Positions 1 to 9,507 of a stretch of DNA of 37,106 bases are shown here, piece by piece. How positions within the stretch are numbered: position 1 is the stretch's first letter; each line of letters opens with the position of its first letter. Location of the stretch: positions 1 through 37,106 of the forward strand of contig JANXSU010000138.1 in the NCBI GenBank assembly GCA_025356545.1. Direction: 5' to 3'. Origin of the DNA: Comamonadaceae bacterium (GTDB lineage: Bacteria > Pseudomonadota > Gammaproteobacteria > Burkholderiales > Burkholderiaceae_C). The notes below the pieces were generated by a model. That model made no database searches. It worked only from the letters and a program-made list of their open reading frames with translations, and was not told the origin of the DNA. The translations under genes were made by a program, and so were the position numbers.

Positions 1-826
1 GCCTGCGGCCCTGGCCGACGTCAGCCCGACCCATTGGGTGCGCGCGGCGGAGGGCATCATGACCACCGACACCATCGCCAAGGCCTTTGGTGCGCAAGTG
101 ATGATTGGCGGTGCACTGGTCAGCATCAGCGGCATTAGCAAAGGCGCGGGCATGATCCGCCCCAATATGGCGACCATGTTGGGCTTTATGGCCACTGACG
201 CGTGCGTCAGCCAGGTTGTGATGCAGCAACTGGCGCTGGAACTGGCGGAGAGCTCCTTCAACCGCGTTACGGTCGATGGCGACACCTCCACCAACGACTC
301 CTTTGTGGTGATCGCCAGCAACCAAGCGGCTCACGCGCCCATCGAGTCGCTGGCCAGCGTCGAGGGCCAGACGCTCAAAGCCGCCATGCTGGGTGTGGCC
401 CGCCAACTGGCCCAAGCCATCGTGCGTGATGGCGAAGGGGCCACCAAGTTCATCACCGTTCAAGTGGAGGGCGGCAAGACGGGCGCAGAGTGCCGCCAGG
501 TGGCCTATGCCATTGCGCACTCGCCCCTGGTCAAGACCGCCTTCTTCGCCAGCGACCCCAATCTGGGCCGCATCTTGGCCGCCGTCGGTTATGCGGGCAT
601 CGTCGATCTGGACCAGAGCGGCATTGACCTGTACCTGGACGACGTGCATGTGGCGATTCAAGGCGGTCGTCACCCCGACTACCGTGAAGAAGACGGCCAG
701 CGCGTGATGAAGCAAAGCGAAATCACCGTGCGAGTACTCCTGGGTCGCGGCAGCGCCAGCGACACCGTGTGGACTTGCGACCTGAGCCACGACTACGTCT
801 CTATCAACGCCGATTACCGTTCCTGA
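1..826 (+). CDS. argJ: Bifunctional glutamate N-acetyltransferase / amino-acid acetyltransferase ArgJ, 3' part
   Basis: The 5' end lies outside the window; the reading frame is open from base 2. ArgJ moves the acetyl group from N-acetylornithine to glutamate in cytoplasmic arginine synthesis, and some members also use acetyl-CoA. The visible part holds the family's self-cleavage region, [16 protein letters not shown], where the Thr of ATML (codon at 173-175) is the expected nucleophile of the mature beta chain. It also holds the DGDTSTNDS motif and the conserved end [16 protein letters not shown]. About 275 residues are present of a usual 400 or so. It is followed after 23 bases by a DUF815 ATPase and a Nudix gene on the same strand, probably in one transcript. 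Identification is firm; whether it is mono- or bifunctional cannot be decided from sequence. Confidence 0.96.
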   Translation, partial: PAALADVSPTHWVRAAEGIMTTDTIAKAFGAQVMIGGALVSISGISKGAGMIRPNMATMLGFMATDACVSQVVMQQLALELAESSFNRVTVDGDTSTNDSFVVIASNQAAHAPIESLASVEGQTLKAAMLGVARQLAQAIVRDGEGATKFITVQVEGGKTGAECRQVAYAIAHSPLVKTAFFASDPNLGRILAAVGYAGIVDLDQSGIDLYLDDVHVAIQGGRHPDYREEDGQRVMKQSEITVRVLLGRGSASDTVWTCDLSHDYVSINADYRS

Positions 827-849
827 AATTTTCTGAGTTTTTGAATCCT

Positions 850-1727
850 ATGAATGAGCAATTCCTCCACCTGATGACGCGCGCCGAGCAGTTGATCTCA
901 CGCATCGAATCCATCCTGCCTCAGCCCCTGAGCACGCCCGACTGGCAGGCCTCCATTGCCTTTCGCTACCGCAAACGCAGCACGGGCCACGGCTCGCTGG
1001 AGCCGGTCAAGCACGTCGGCGCCATGTCGCTGGAAGCGCTCAAAGAAATTGAGCCGCAAAAAGAAAAAATCCAGCGCAACACCGAGCAATTCGTCAAATC
1101 ACTCCCCGCCAACAACGTGCTGCTCACCGGTGCACGTGGCACCGGCAAGTCCTCGCTGATTCGGGCCTGCCTGCACACTTATGCAGACCAAGGCTTGCGT
1201 CTGATTGAAGTGGACAAAGCCGATCTGACCGATCTGACCGACATCGTTGACGCCGTGTCGGATCGCCCTGAAAAGTTCATCATCTTTTGCGATGACTTGA
1301 GCTTTGAAGACGGTGAGTCCGGCTACAAGGCGCTCAAATCCGTCCTGGACGGCTCGGTGCCGCCACCACGCCCAATGTGCTGATCTACGCCACCAGCAAC
1401 CGGCGTCACCTGCTGCCCGAGCACATGAAGGACAACCTGACTTACACCCACACCGATGACGGTGAGGTGCACCCGGGCGAGGTGATTGAAGAAAAGATTT
1501 CTCTGTCTGAGCGCTTTGGCCTGTGGGTCAGCTTTTACCCCTTCAGCCAGGACGAGTACCTCACCATCGTGGCGCAATGGTTGTCCTCGTTCAACGTGGA
1601 CACCGCCGCCATCCAAGCCGCCAAGCCCGAGGCCTTGGTCTGGGCGCTGGAGCGCGGCTCGCGCAGTGGCCGCGTGGCCTACCAGTTTGCCCGTGACTAC
1701 GCGGGCAAGCACCCCTCGGCGCTCTGA
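850..1727 (+). pseudogene. DUF815-family AAA+ ATPase, interrupted by a single-base frameshift
   Basis: The ATG at 850 opens a frame with a Walker A motif (GARGTGKSS, residues 94-102) and a Walker B-like stretch (FIIFCDDLSF, about 143-152). The frame stops at 1381-1383 just after ALKSVLDGSV. The rest of the protein continues in the next frame from about 1360 (NVLIYATSNRRHLLPEHM, then SLSERFGLWVSFYPF and a C-terminal helical region) and ends at 1727. Adding one base near 1357-1362 restores the expected SVAATTPNVLIYATSN and gives one protein of about 292 residues, the usual DUF815 size. The family is a poorly characterised P-loop ATPase. The lesion may be a real null mutation or a sequence error in a G/C run. 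It sits between argJ and mutT. Confidence 0.85.
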
Positions 1728-2236
1728 TGCCTCAGATAGGGGCAGGAAAGGGCGTTAAAGCCACGTTGATGGCCGATGCCGACCGCCCCCGCGAAGGGGG
1801 TGTTGATCGCCCGGTGACCGATGTGGCCGTGGGTGTGTTGATCCAGCCTGATGGTCAGTTTCTGCTCACCTCTCGCCCACAGGGCAAGGTTTATGAAGGC
1901 TACTGGGAATTCCCCGGTGGCAAGTTCGAACCTGGTGAGACGGTGGCGCAAGCCCTGCGACGCGAACTGCACGAAGAACTGGGCATCATGATTGACGACG
2001 CACAACTCTGGAAAACCGAGCTGGTGGACTACCCGCATGCCTTGGTGCGATTGCATTTCTGCAAGGTCATGTCGTGGAGCGGTGAATTGCAGATGCGTGA
2101 AGCCCAGTCTTTTGCATGGCAACAACTCCCCGTGGGGGTGACTCCCGTTTTACCGGGCACGGTGCCCGTGTTGCAGTGGTTGGCACAGGAACGTGATTTC
2201 TTAGGCGCTACATATTCAGTAGCTGCTCACGCCTAA
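1727..2236 (+). CDS. mutT: Nudix hydrolase, MutT type (8-oxo-dGTP diphosphatase)
   Basis: The protein carries a complete Nudix box, from GGKFEPGETVAQALRREL to HEELGI, matching Gx5Ex7REUxEExGU, preceded by VAVGVLIQPDGQFLLTSRP as in MutT. MutT hydrolyses 8-oxo-dGTP to the monophosphate and so prevents A:T to C:G transversions. The ATG at 1727 overlaps the stop of the upstream ATPase gene (TGATG), which suggests translational coupling. A later ATG at 1769 would remove 14 low-complexity residues and is a plausible alternative start. The last roughly ten residues (GATYSVAAHA) and the stop come from a short interspersed repeat, so the native C-terminus has probably been replaced. The family is clear; the exact substrate is inferred. 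Confidence 0.88.
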   Translation: MPQIGAGKGVKATLMADADRPREGGVDRPVTDVAVGVLIQPDGQFLLTSRPQGKVYEGYWEFPGGKFEPGETVAQALRRELHEELGIMIDDAQLWKTELVDYPHALVRLHFCKVMSWSGELQMREAQSFAWQQLPVGVTPVLPGTVPVLQWLAQERDFLGATYSVAAHA

Positions 2237-2263
2237 TTTCAAAGGGCTACAGCCAGATTCGGC
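2204..2263 (+). repeat. Short interspersed repeat, copy A (overlaps the mutT 3' end)
   Basis: The core GCTAC-N7-GTAGCTGC, followed some 15 bases later by AAAGGGCTACAG, matches the element at 10803-10854. By hand alignment without gaps about 31 of 48 positions agree. GCTAC and GTAGC can pair as a short hairpin. The repeat supplies the mutT stop codon and lies in the convergent gap before yacG. It resembles from memory a dispersed element common in Comamonadaceae genomes; a genome-wide count is needed to prove that. Confidence 0.6.
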
Positions 2264-2266
2264 TAG

Positions 2267-2476
2267 TTATTGAAGCTTGGGGTCGCCAAATTCAAGGTCG
2301 TCGGGCGATGCATCGGCCGGCATGCGAAACCCTTGACTGGCCCAAGCCCCAAAGTCACCACTCTTGCATCGCTCACAGCAAAAAGGGCGGTAGGGATTGC
2401 TGCTGGCATAAATGCTGTCGCCCTGGCAATGGGGGCAAGTGACGTGGCGAACTTCAATCTCTAACGGGGCTGGCAT
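2267..2476 (-). CDS. yacG: DNA gyrase inhibitor YacG (zinc-finger protein)
   Basis: This 69-residue protein has the YacG zinc-binding cysteines C14, C17, C33 and C37 (CPHC and FCCERC) and the family signatures NPYRPF and DFGAWASQGFRMP. In E. coli, YacG binds GyrB and blocks gyrase from binding DNA. It starts at an ATG six bases after zapD, so it is the distal gene of the pilB-pilC-pilD-coaE-zapD-yacG row. It faces mutT, with repeat copy A in the gap. Length and motifs are typical. Confidence 0.93.
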   Translation of the reverse strand: MPAPLEIEVRHVTCPHCQGDSIYASSNPYRPFCCERCKSGDFGAWASQGFRMPADASPDDLEFGDPKLQ

Positions 2477-2482
2477 GGTGGC

Positions 2483-3238
2483 TTAGGAACACAAAGTCAG
2501 TTCAAACGAAGTGTCTTCCGTGGTAGCGTGCAGGTGGTCATCGTCTTGCATCCGCATGAGTCGGATGGACACCATCAAGCGGTTGCCACTGATTTCCGGG
2601 ATCAATCCGAGTGCGGGATCCAGTCGCAAACGCAGCAAATGAAAGGTGCGCCCTTGCGGCAGATTTTGCTGAAAATGCCCGCCATTCGCGATGACTTTTT
2701 GCGGCATGCCGGAATCGCGCAGCAACTTCAAGATCAAAGCAATTGATTCAGCCAGGGGCACAAGTGTGGCCATCCAGCGCTGGAGGTCAGACTGCCGCTT
2801 CTGTGCAGACTCATGCTGCCAAGCATAGTAGGCGGGCAAGTCAAACTCGCAGGTTCCACCAGGAATGCCCACTCGGCTGCGAATGCTCATGAGCCAATCG
2901 TTTTCCGTGAGCGCATGGCCCGCCTTACCCGTCAGCGCGTTGAGCGCACCAAACAAACGCTCGATGTGACCCAGCACCTCGTCCAACACGCCTTGAGCGA
3001 TGGCCGGGTTGCCCCGGTAGGCGTTAAGCACCTGCTTTTGCTTTTCCAAGTCTTTGAGCACATCGGACTTGAGATCAGCACGCGCACCCACGTCCATCAC
3101 TTCGAAAATCGTAGCCAGCGCGTAATGATGACTTAAAGGATCTTCACGCGAGACTAAATCCCCTAGCCGCTGAAACAGATGCTCCAGTCGCAAATAGGTG
3201 CGTATGCGCTCATTGAAGGGGTATTCGTAGGTGATCAC
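2483..3238 (-). CDS. zapD: Cell division protein ZapD
   Basis: The 251-residue protein begins ITYEYPFNERIRTYLRLEHL, which is the ZapD (DUF1342) signature, and contains DYPL-type family stretches such as TCEFDLPAYYAWQH and a C-terminal beta-rich part. ZapD is cytoplasmic, binds the C-terminal tail of FtsZ and bundles its filaments at the Z ring. It uses a GTG start at 3238, 22 bases after coaE. The coaE-zapD-yacG order is widespread in beta- and gammaproteobacteria. No oddities seen. Confidence 0.93.
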   Translation of the reverse strand: MITYEYPFNERIRTYLRLEHLFQRLGDLVSREDPLSHHYALATIFEVMDVGARADLKSDVLKDLEKQKQVLNAYRGNPAIAQGVLDEVLGHIERLFGALNALTGKAGHALTENDWLMSIRSRVGIPGGTCEFDLPAYYAWQHESAQKRQSDLQRWMATLVPLAESIALILKLLRDSGMPQKVIANGGHFQQNLPQGRTFHLLRLRLDPALGLIPEISGNRLMVSIRLMRMQDDDHLHATTEDTSFELTLCS

Positions 3239-3260
3239 ACTGATTTTTCCAGTGCCCGAA

Positions 3261-3869
3261 TCATAGCCCGAAGCGCGCCTTGATTTGCCCTACATCTGCG
3301 ACCAATTCTGCAACCGAGATATCTGCATTGAAGATCACCCCATCCGCCACCCGCAAACGAGTTTCCCGGCTCGCCTGGGCAGCGATAATCTGCTCGACCG
3401 CTAAGCGAGACAGACCGCTTCGATGCATAGTCCGTTCAATCTGAACCTCGGGTGTGCAATCAACCACCAGCACCCAATCCACCTGTGCATGCCAATGGTT
3501 TGATTCGGCCAGCAAAGGGACGTCATAGACAATGCAGCGAGGCGCCTTGTCCATCGCCACACGGGTTTGACGGGCCACTTCAAGCCCAATCATGGGGTGA
3601 ACAATGGTCTCCAGTCGTTGGCGCGCCGCAGGATCATTAAAAACAAGTGCACGCATCTGACCTCGATCCAAGGCCCCTTGTTCCGTGATGAATACGGCAC
3701 CGAATACATCACGAATACGCTCAATCGCAGCCCCTCCCCCAGCAGTGAGCTGGCGAGAGATGGCATCCACATCAACCACCACAGCACCTGATTCGGCCCA
3801 CATAGCAGCCACTGTGCTCTTGCCACTACCGATGCCGCCGGTAAGCCCAATGCGGGTAGTCGCCGTCAT
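3261..3869 (-). CDS. coaE: Dephospho-CoA kinase
   Basis: CoaE phosphorylates the 3'-hydroxyl of dephospho-CoA, the last step of coenzyme A synthesis. The P-loop GLTGGIGSGKST (residues 8-19) opens the protein, followed by the family stretches VVDVDAISRQL, RLETIVHPMI and VYDVPLLAES. The 202-residue length is typical. The ATG start lies three bases after the pilD stop, so the gene is read with the pilus genes. This is a common arrangement rather than a functional link to pili. Confidence 0.96.
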   Translation of the reverse strand: MTATTRIGLTGGIGSGKSTVAAMWAESGAVVVDVDAISRQLTAGGGAAIERIRDVFGAVFITEQGALDRGQMRALVFNDPAARQRLETIVHPMIGLEVARQTRVAMDKAPRCIVYDVPLLAESNHWHAQVDWVLVVDCTPEVQIERTMHRSGLSRLAVEQIIAAQASRETRLRVADGVIFNADISVAELVADVGQIKARFGL

Positions 3870-3872
3870 GTC

Positions 3873-4715
3873 TTACAAGCCTATGAAACGCAAGATGCTT
3901 TGAGGACCAAAGACCATAGCGGTGAGCCCTGCCCCAGCCAAGAATGGGCCAAACGGCACATACCCCCCCTCACGCAGACCAGTACTGAACTTCATGGCGA
4001 TACCCACCATGACCCCGATCACCGAAGCCATCAGGATGATCGGAATCAAGGCCTGCCAGCCAAACCAGACACCCAGCGCAGCAAACAGCTTGAAGTCTCC
4101 ATAGCCCATACCCTCTTTGCCTGTGATCAGCTTGAAGGCCCAGTAAATCATCCACAAAGACAGATACCCGGCAACCGCACCCCACAAAGCAGCGCTCAGG
4201 GGAACGTTAGTCCATTGCAGAGCTGATGCCACCAAACCGCCCCACAATAAGGGCAGGGTGATGTCATCAGGCAGTAGCGTAGTGTCCCAATCGATCAAAC
4301 CCAGAGTGAGCAGGGCAGCTGAAAATGCGGCCCAGACCAGCGCCGTAGGCGAACTACCCCACGTCCAGACGCAAAAGGTGAACAGGATGGCTGTGCCCAA
4401 CTCCACCAGCGGATACCGCAGGCTAATGGAGACACCACAGGCCGAACATTGGCCACGCAGAAGGAGATAGCTCAGCACCGGGATGTTTTCGTACCAGCGA
4501 ATTTGATGACCACAGGGCTGGCAACGTGAAGGAGGCAGCATGAGATTGAACGACTCAGATTTGGGCGGGGAACTGCCAGACATCTCGGCGCATTCAGCCG
4601 CCCATTGCCGCTCCATTATTTTGGGCAAACGGTAAATCACTACATTGAGAAAGCTACCGATGAGCAGCCCCAAGATACCCGCCAGTACAGCTTCAAACCC
4701 TCGAAGCTCCTGCAT
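3873..4715 (-). CDS. pilD: Type IV prepilin peptidase / N-methyltransferase PilD
   Basis: This inner-membrane aspartyl protease cleaves the leader of type IV prepilins and N-methylates the new N-terminus. The 280-residue protein has an N-terminal membrane segment, the methyltransferase-domain cysteine pairs C65/C68 and C90/C93, and both active-site regions: LIDWDTTLLPD at about 141-151 and GYGDFK at 204-209. Several hydrophobic segments follow. Its ATG overlaps the pilC stop by one base, so translation is probably coupled. No pilin gene is in the window, so its substrates are encoded elsewhere. Confidence 0.96.
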   Translation of the reverse strand: MQELRGFEAVLAGILGLLIGSFLNVVIYRLPKIMERQWAAECAEMSGSSPPKSESFNLMLPPSRCQPCGHQIRWYENIPVLSYLLLRGQCSACGVSISLRYPLVELGTAILFTFCVWTWGSSPTALVWAAFSAALLTLGLIDWDTTLLPDDITLPLLWGGLVASALQWTNVPLSAALWGAVAGYLSLWMIYWAFKLITGKEGMGYGDFKLFAALGVWFGWQALIPIILMASVIGVMVGIAMKFSTGLREGGYVPFGPFLAGAGLTAMVFGPQSILRFIGL

Positions 4716-5932
4716 TAGACCACCTGACCCAGCTTGAAAATAGGCAGGTACATGGAGACCACGATGCCACCAATCAACCCCCCCAAAAACACGATGATGA
4801 TCGGCTCCATCAGACTGGAGAGACCCGCCACCATTTCATCCACCTCGGCCTCATAAAAGTCAGCCGCCTTGCCCAACATGTGATCAATCGAACCGGACTC
4901 TTCACCGATCGAACACATTTGCAGCACCATGGAGGGGAACAGATTGACATTGGTCATGGCAGTCGTCAGGCTAGTGCCAGTTGAGACCTCTTGCTGAATT
5001 TTTTCAGTCGCAATCTGATAAACCGAATTGCCTGAAGCGCCGCCTACCGAATCGAGCGCCTCCACCAAGGGAACGCCCGCCGCGAACATAGTGGACAGTG
5101 TTCGGGTCCAACGGGCGATGCAGGATTTATTGATCAGCGCACCAAAAATTGGAATCTGAAGCAATAGGCGATCCATGAATTTCTGCATTTTTTCATTGCG
5201 TTGCCACGCTTGCATGAAAAAGTAAAAACCACCACCGATGGCGCTAAAAATCAGCCACCAATAGGCCACGAAAAATTCGCTGATGGCCATCACGATCAAG
5301 GTAGGAGCGGGCAAATCGGCACCAAACGAAGAGAACACCTCCTTAAAGGCTGGTATGACGAAAATCATGATCACAGCCACCACCACAAAGGCCACGACAA
5401 CTACCGAAGTGGGGTACATCAGGGCAGACTTGATTTTGGATTTAATCGCTTCGGTCTTCTCCATGTAAACCGCCAAGCGGTCCAGCAACTGATCCAAAAT
5501 ACCGGCCTGCTCACCAGCCTCAACCAAGTTGCAATACAAGGTATTAAAGTACATTGGATGTTTGCGAAATGCCGTGCTCAAGGAAGTACCCGTTTCTACA
5601 TCGACACGGATATCGTTGAGCAATTTGGTGACACTGGCATTCGTATTGCCGCGACCAACAATATCAAAGGCCTGAAGCAAGGGGACGCCTGCCTTCATCA
5701 TGGTAGCCAATTGGCGCGTGAAGAGCGCAATGTCTTTTGGCTTGATCTTCTTGCCCGAGCGCATCTTGCGCTTCTTGAGCTTGTTAACCAAAATACCTTG
5801 CCGACGCAATGCGGACTGAACCTGGTTCTCGCCCAAGGCACGCATTTCGCCCCGTACGATTTTCCCACCACGGTCTTTACCTTCCCACTCAAAGACAATC
5901 TCCTTGGGTCCTTTTTGTTTTTCAGTTGCCAT
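4715..5932 (-). CDS. pilC: Type IV pilus inner-membrane platform protein PilC
   Basis: PilC is the membrane platform that couples the cytoplasmic ATPases to pilin assembly. The 405-residue sequence has two T2SSF domains, each with the family pattern: FTRQLATMMKAGVPLLQAF in the first half and WTRTLSTMFAAGVPLVEAL in the second. Membrane segments lie near residues 170-195, 220-245 and at the C-terminus, and the end YLPIFKLGQVV is typical. It starts 23 bases after the pilB stop and overlaps pilD by one base, forming a tight pilBCD unit. Confidence 0.96.
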   Translation of the reverse strand: MATEKQKGPKEIVFEWEGKDRGGKIVRGEMRALGENQVQSALRRQGILVNKLKKRKMRSGKKIKPKDIALFTRQLATMMKAGVPLLQAFDIVGRGNTNASVTKLLNDIRVDVETGTSLSTAFRKHPMYFNTLYCNLVEAGEQAGILDQLLDRLAVYMEKTEAIKSKIKSALMYPTSVVVVAFVVVAVIMIFVIPAFKEVFSSFGADLPAPTLIVMAISEFFVAYWWLIFSAIGGGFYFFMQAWQRNEKMQKFMDRLLLQIPIFGALINKSCIARWTRTLSTMFAAGVPLVEALDSVGGASGNSVYQIATEKIQQEVSTGTSLTTAMTNVNLFPSMVLQMCSIGEESGSIDHMLGKAADFYEAEVDEMVAGLSSLMEPIIIVFLGGLIGGIVVSMYLPIFKLGQVV

Positions 5933-5955
5933 GGTGTGCCAGATTTCCTTACAGT

Positions 5956-7692
5956 TTATTCATTGGTACAGGCCACAATCTCAGCCAATGAGGTCATGCC
6001 CATTTTGACCTTGTGCAGACCGGATTGACGCAAGGAACGGACACCTTCTCGCTTGGCCTGCTCCGCGATTTCCAGCGATGAACCATCCCGCAAAATGATA
6101 CGTTGAATTTCTTCCGTGATGGGCATCACTTGGTAAATGCCGACCCGCCCTTTGTAACCGTTGTTGCACGCTGTGCAACCCACGGGCCGATAAGGCTGCC
6201 AAGTTCCATCGAGCTCACTGCTGGAATAACCCGCTTCCAGCAAAGTTTCGTTCGGGATATCGGCTGGGGCCTTGCAATTCGGGCAGAGCCGGCGAGCCAA
6301 ACGCTGAGCCGTAATCAAAATCACGCTGGAGGCAATATTGAAAGGCGCAATACCCATATTACGCATACGCGTCAGTGTGGCTGGGGCGTCATTGGTGTGC
6401 AATGTAGAAAGAACAAGGTGACCCGTCTGAGCAGCCTTGATGGAGATGTCAGCGGTCTCAAGATCGCGAATCTCACCCACCATAATGATGTCAGGGTCTT
6501 GACGCAAAAATGATTTAAGGGCTGCAGCAAACGTCAAGCCCGCTTTCTCGTTGACATTCACTTGGTTAACACCGGGCAGGTTAATCTCCGATGGATCTTC
6601 GGCCGTGGCAATGTTCACCCCTGGTTTATTCAGCAAATTCAAGCAGGTGTAGAGGGACACTGTCTTCCCCGAGCCTGTCGGACCTGTGACCAAAATCATG
6701 CCGTAAGGCCGCTCAATAGCTTTGAGTAGACGCTCTTTTTCTTCAGGCTCATAGCCCAGCGCTTCAATGCCCAAGCGCGCACTGCTCGGGTCCAGAATTC
6801 GGATCACAATTTTTTCGCCGAACAAGGTGGGTAAGGTGCTTACGCGGAAATCGATCACGCGATCCGCACTGACTTTGAGCTTCATGCGCCCATCTTGCGG
6901 AATCCGCTTTTCCGAGATGTCCATGCGCGAAATCACCTTGATGCGTGACGCCAACTTGTCTTTGATTGCAATCGGAGGCGAGGCAATCTCGCGCAGTTCA
7001 CCGTCTATGCGAAAGCGCACACGGTAATTGTGCTCATAGGGCTCAAAGTGCAAATCCGAAGCCCGCATACCAATGGCATCGAGCAGCATTTTCTGCAAAA
7101 ACTTGACCACTGGTGCATCATCAACATCAGAGACTTTGTCGTCTTCCTCCTCACCCACGGGTTCAGAGCTAGCCTCATCAAACTCAAAGTCGCCGCCGAT
7201 GATGGTATCCATCGTCTCGGCCGCGGTTTTGGAATTAACCTCTACAAACTTGAGCAGCTTGTCATATTCAGCAATGATCCAGTCAACCCCCATTTGGCTG
7301 GCAAACTTGATTTTCTCTGCCGCCGCCTGATCGGATGGATCGGCGGTGGCCACAGACAGCCTGTTATTACGCCGACTCAAGACGACTACACGGAAATCCT
7401 GACAAATCTTGGTATCGAGCAGTCCCTTAGGCAGGCGTTGCGGGTCAACAGCGTCGATGTCCAGCAAGGGCGCGGAAAATGCAATCGACATGGTGTGCGC
7501 CAAGTCATAGGGCGAAACGGCACCCGAGCCGGTCAGCTCGGCAATAAAACTGCTGCGCTTGACTTCAGCTCTGCGGTAAATTTCCTCAGCCGATTGTTGT
7601 CCCAATTTTCCCGCCAAAATCAACGCTCGACCCAACCCAGGAAGTGCAATCGGTGCAGCTTCTTTTTGAATGACAGATGGAACAGCAGTCAT
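5956..7692 (-). CDS. pilB: Type IV pilus assembly (extension) ATPase PilB
   Basis: PilB is the cytoplasmic hexameric ATPase that powers pilus extension. The 578-residue protein has an N-terminal MshEN-type domain (about residues 20-150), an acidic linker ([12 protein letters not shown], about 181-192), then the GspE-family core with Walker A GPTGSGKT (337-344), an Asp box/Walker B region around [12 protein letters not shown] and the His box [13 protein letters not shown] tetracysteine zinc motif (LCPNC...GCTAC) lies in the C-terminal third. It starts at an ATG at 7692 and is the first gene of pilBCD-coaE-zapD-yacG. The operon promoter should be in 7693-7834, between pilB and the tRNA gene. 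Confidence 0.96.
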   Translation of the reverse strand: MTAVPSVIQKEAAPIALPGLGRALILAGKLGQQSAEEIYRRAEVKRSSFIAELTGSGAVSPYDLAHTMSIAFSAPLLDIDAVDPQRLPKGLLDTKICQDFRVVVLSRRNNRLSVATADPSDQAAAEKIKFASQMGVDWIIAEYDKLLKFVEVNSKTAAETMDTIIGGDFEFDEASSEPVGEEEDDKVSDVDDAPVVKFLQKMLLDAIGMRASDLHFEPYEHNYRVRFRIDGELREIASPPIAIKDKLASRIKVISRMDISEKRIPQDGRMKLKVSADRVIDFRVSTLPTLFGEKIVIRILDPSSARLGIEALGYEPEEKERLLKAIERPYGMILVTGPTGSGKTVSLYTCLNLLNKPGVNIATAEDPSEINLPGVNQVNVNEKAGLTFAAALKSFLRQDPDIIMVGEIRDLETADISIKAAQTGHLVLSTLHTNDAPATLTRMRNMGIAPFNIASSVILITAQRLARRLCPNCKAPADIPNETLLEAGYSSSELDGTWQPYRPVGCTACNNGYKGRVGIYQVMPITEEIQRIILRDGSSLEIAEQAKREGVRSLRQSGLHKVKMGMTSLAEIVACTNE

Positions 7693-7834
7693 GGACCAGG
7701 CTCTTGTTTAGGTTGCTGTAAAAGCGTTGCGGCGATCATCGCCGATTGCCCGATTGATGTAAATCGAAACCAATCACGCCCATTGAAAGCAGACGTTACA
7801 GCGCAACAATGGAGGGAAGCAGAAGGGAGTTGAC

Positions 7835-7911
<77 letters not shown>

Positions 7912-7934
7912 ATGTATATTTTTTGCTGGCTTCA

Positions 7935-8912
7935 TCAAGTCTGACGACCCAATGAGAGAGTTGATAATTGTAGCAAACTGTCCGTGTAAGGCCCCGCTGG
8001 AAGCCGCCGCGCCTCAGACATGGCGCGCTCTGCCTCAAGCGCTGCCGCTTGACGCGCCACTTCGAGAGATCCGGTATGGCGCACGATGCGAATCACGTCA
8101 TCGAGTTCCGAGACCGACCCATTTTCAATGGCGTTTCGGATGAGTTCACGCTCAACACCTGTGCCTCGTTGCATGGCTGCAATCAAGGGCAATGTAGCTT
8201 TGCCTTCGCGTAGGTCGTCACCCAAACTCTTTCCCATCACGGCTTCATCGCCGTCGTAATCCAGCACATCGTCAATGACTTGGAAAGCCGTGCCCAGGGC
8301 ATTGCCGTAGTTGGCACAGGCCTCTTCCATCGCAGCGTCTGCGCCCGCCAAAATCGCCCCCACACGGGCACTGGCCTCAAACAGTTTGGCCGTTTTGGAG
8401 CGGATGACTTGCAGGTAGCCCGCCTCGTCCAAACTAGCGTTGTGCATGTTCATCAACTGCAACACTTCGCCTTCGGCGATGACGTTGGTGGCGTCGGCCA
8501 ACACCTGCATGATGCGCATGTTTTGCGCGTCCACCATCATCTGGAAGGCGCGCGAATACAAAAAATCCCCCACCAGCACGCTGGCCGGATTGCCAAAAGT
8601 TTCATTGGCCGTCGCGTTGCCCCGGCGCAGGGCTGAATCATCCACCACATCGTCATGCAGCAGGGTCGCGGTGTGAATGAACTCCACCACGGCGGCCAGA
8701 TTGAAACGCTGCTCACCTTGGTAACCCAGAGCCCCGCAAGTCAGCAGCAGCAAGGCCGGTCGCAGACGCTTGCCGCCGGCCGAGATGATGTAGCGCGACA
8801 CTTGAGCCACCAGCGGCACGCCTGAATCCAGTCGCTGGGCAATGACGCGATCCACCTCGCGCATGTCATTGGCGATGAGGGCGAGCGGATGAGCGAGTGG
8901 GAGAGCGTTCAC
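7935..8912 (-). CDS. ispB: Octaprenyl diphosphate synthase (polyprenyl synthetase)
   Basis: IspB extends farnesyl diphosphate with isopentenyl diphosphate to make the side chain of ubiquinone. The sequence has [12 protein letters not shown], the first Asp-rich motif in LLHDDVVDD, the second in [13 protein letters not shown], and [17 protein letters not shown] chose the GTG at 8912 (325 residues). A frame-open TTG at 8948 lies at a TATAAT box that would put the transcript start downstream of it. An internal ATG at NDMREVD is another option. The gene is divergent from mscL. Confidence 0.92.
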   Translation of the reverse strand: MNALPLAHPLALIANDMREVDRVIAQRLDSGVPLVAQVSRYIISAGGKRLRPALLLLTCGALGYQGEQRFNLAAVVEFIHTATLLHDDVVDDSALRRGNATANETFGNPASVLVGDFLYSRAFQMMVDAQNMRIMQVLADATNVIAEGEVLQLMNMHNASLDEAGYLQVIRSKTAKLFEASARVGAILAGADAAMEEACANYGNALGTAFQVIDDVLDYDGDEAVMGKSLGDDLREGKATLPLIAAMQRGTGVERELIRNAIENGSVSELDDVIRIVRHTGSLEVARQAAALEAERAMSEARRLPAGPYTDSLLQLSTLSLGRQT

Positions 8913-8947
8913 AGGAGAAAGGCTGAAAGCCGGTAGTAAGTCACGCA

Positions 8948-8953
8948 ATTATA
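8948..8953 (-). promoter_or_regulatory. Candidate -10 element for ispB
   Basis: The minus strand reads TATAAT here, a perfect sigma-70 -10 box, about 35 bases before the chosen ispB start. The -35 region is poor (TCTTCA at 16-base spacing, three of six matches), so the call rests mainly on the -10 and the divergent gene layout. Confidence 0.45.
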
Positions 8954-8990
8954 GAAAACCGCGCACTGCTGAAGATCCGTACACCAAGCT

Positions 8991-9020
8991 TTGTCTAGAC
9001 AGGATCGCTGCATCGATAAT
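8991..9020 (+). promoter_or_regulatory. Candidate sigma-70 promoter of mscL
   Basis: TTGTCT (8991-8996, four of six) and GATAAT (9015-9020, five of six) are separated by 18 bases, and the expected start site is about 30 bases before the mscL ATG. Not confirmed by any data here. Confidence 0.5.
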
Positions 9021-9057
9021 ACTCGCGGCTTAACCAACAGTTATGGAGACATTAATC

Positions 9058-9486
9058 ATGGGCATGATGCAAGAATTCAAAGAGTTTGCCGTCAAAGGTA
9101 ATGTGGTCGATCTCGCCGTGGGCGTGATTATTGGCGGCGCATTTGGCAAGATCGTCGATTCAGTCGTGGGCGACTTGATCATGCCCGTCGTGGGGGCAAT
9201 CATCGGCAAGCTTGATTTTTCCAACCTGTTTCTGGTGCTGGGCAGTATCCCCCCGGGTACCGGCACCACCCTCGACGCCTTGAAGAAAGCCGGTGTGCCA
9301 GTCATGGCCTACGGCAGCTTCATCACCGTGGCGGTCAACTTTGCAATTCTGGCTTTCATCATTTTCCTGATGATCAAGCAAATCAACCGCATGAAATCCT
9401 CTGAGGTCGCAGCACCCGCAGCTGCCCCAGTCACCCCAGAAGATGTTGTGCTTCTGCGCGAGATCCGCGACAGCCTGAAAAAGTAA
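9058..9486 (+). CDS. mscL: Large-conductance mechanosensitive channel MscL
   Basis: MscL opens under membrane tension and releases solutes during osmotic downshock. The protein begins [20 protein letters not shown], the family N-terminal helix and first pore-lining segment, followed by a periplasmic loop, a second membrane segment ([20 protein letters not shown]) and a charged C-terminal bundle ending [12 protein letters not shown] chose the ATG at 9058 over one at 9043 because GGAGA at 9045-9049 is correctly spaced for it; this gives 142 residues. It is divergent from ispB and converges with pdxA. Confidence 0.96.
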   Translation: MGMMQEFKEFAVKGNVVDLAVGVIIGGAFGKIVDSVVGDLIMPVVGAIIGKLDFSNLFLVLGSIPPGTGTTLDALKKAGVPVMAYGSFITVAVNFAILAFIIFLMIKQINRMKSSEVAAPAAAPVTPEDVVLLREIRDSLKK

Positions 9487-9507
9487 AAATCCCTGTGGTA
9501 CGACGCG

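Noticed and set aside
5201-6028. Long open frame on the + strand opposite pilC and the pilB end
   Set aside because: It lies antisense to well-identified pilus genes and has no recognisable domain or ribosome site. It is a by-product of codon bias.
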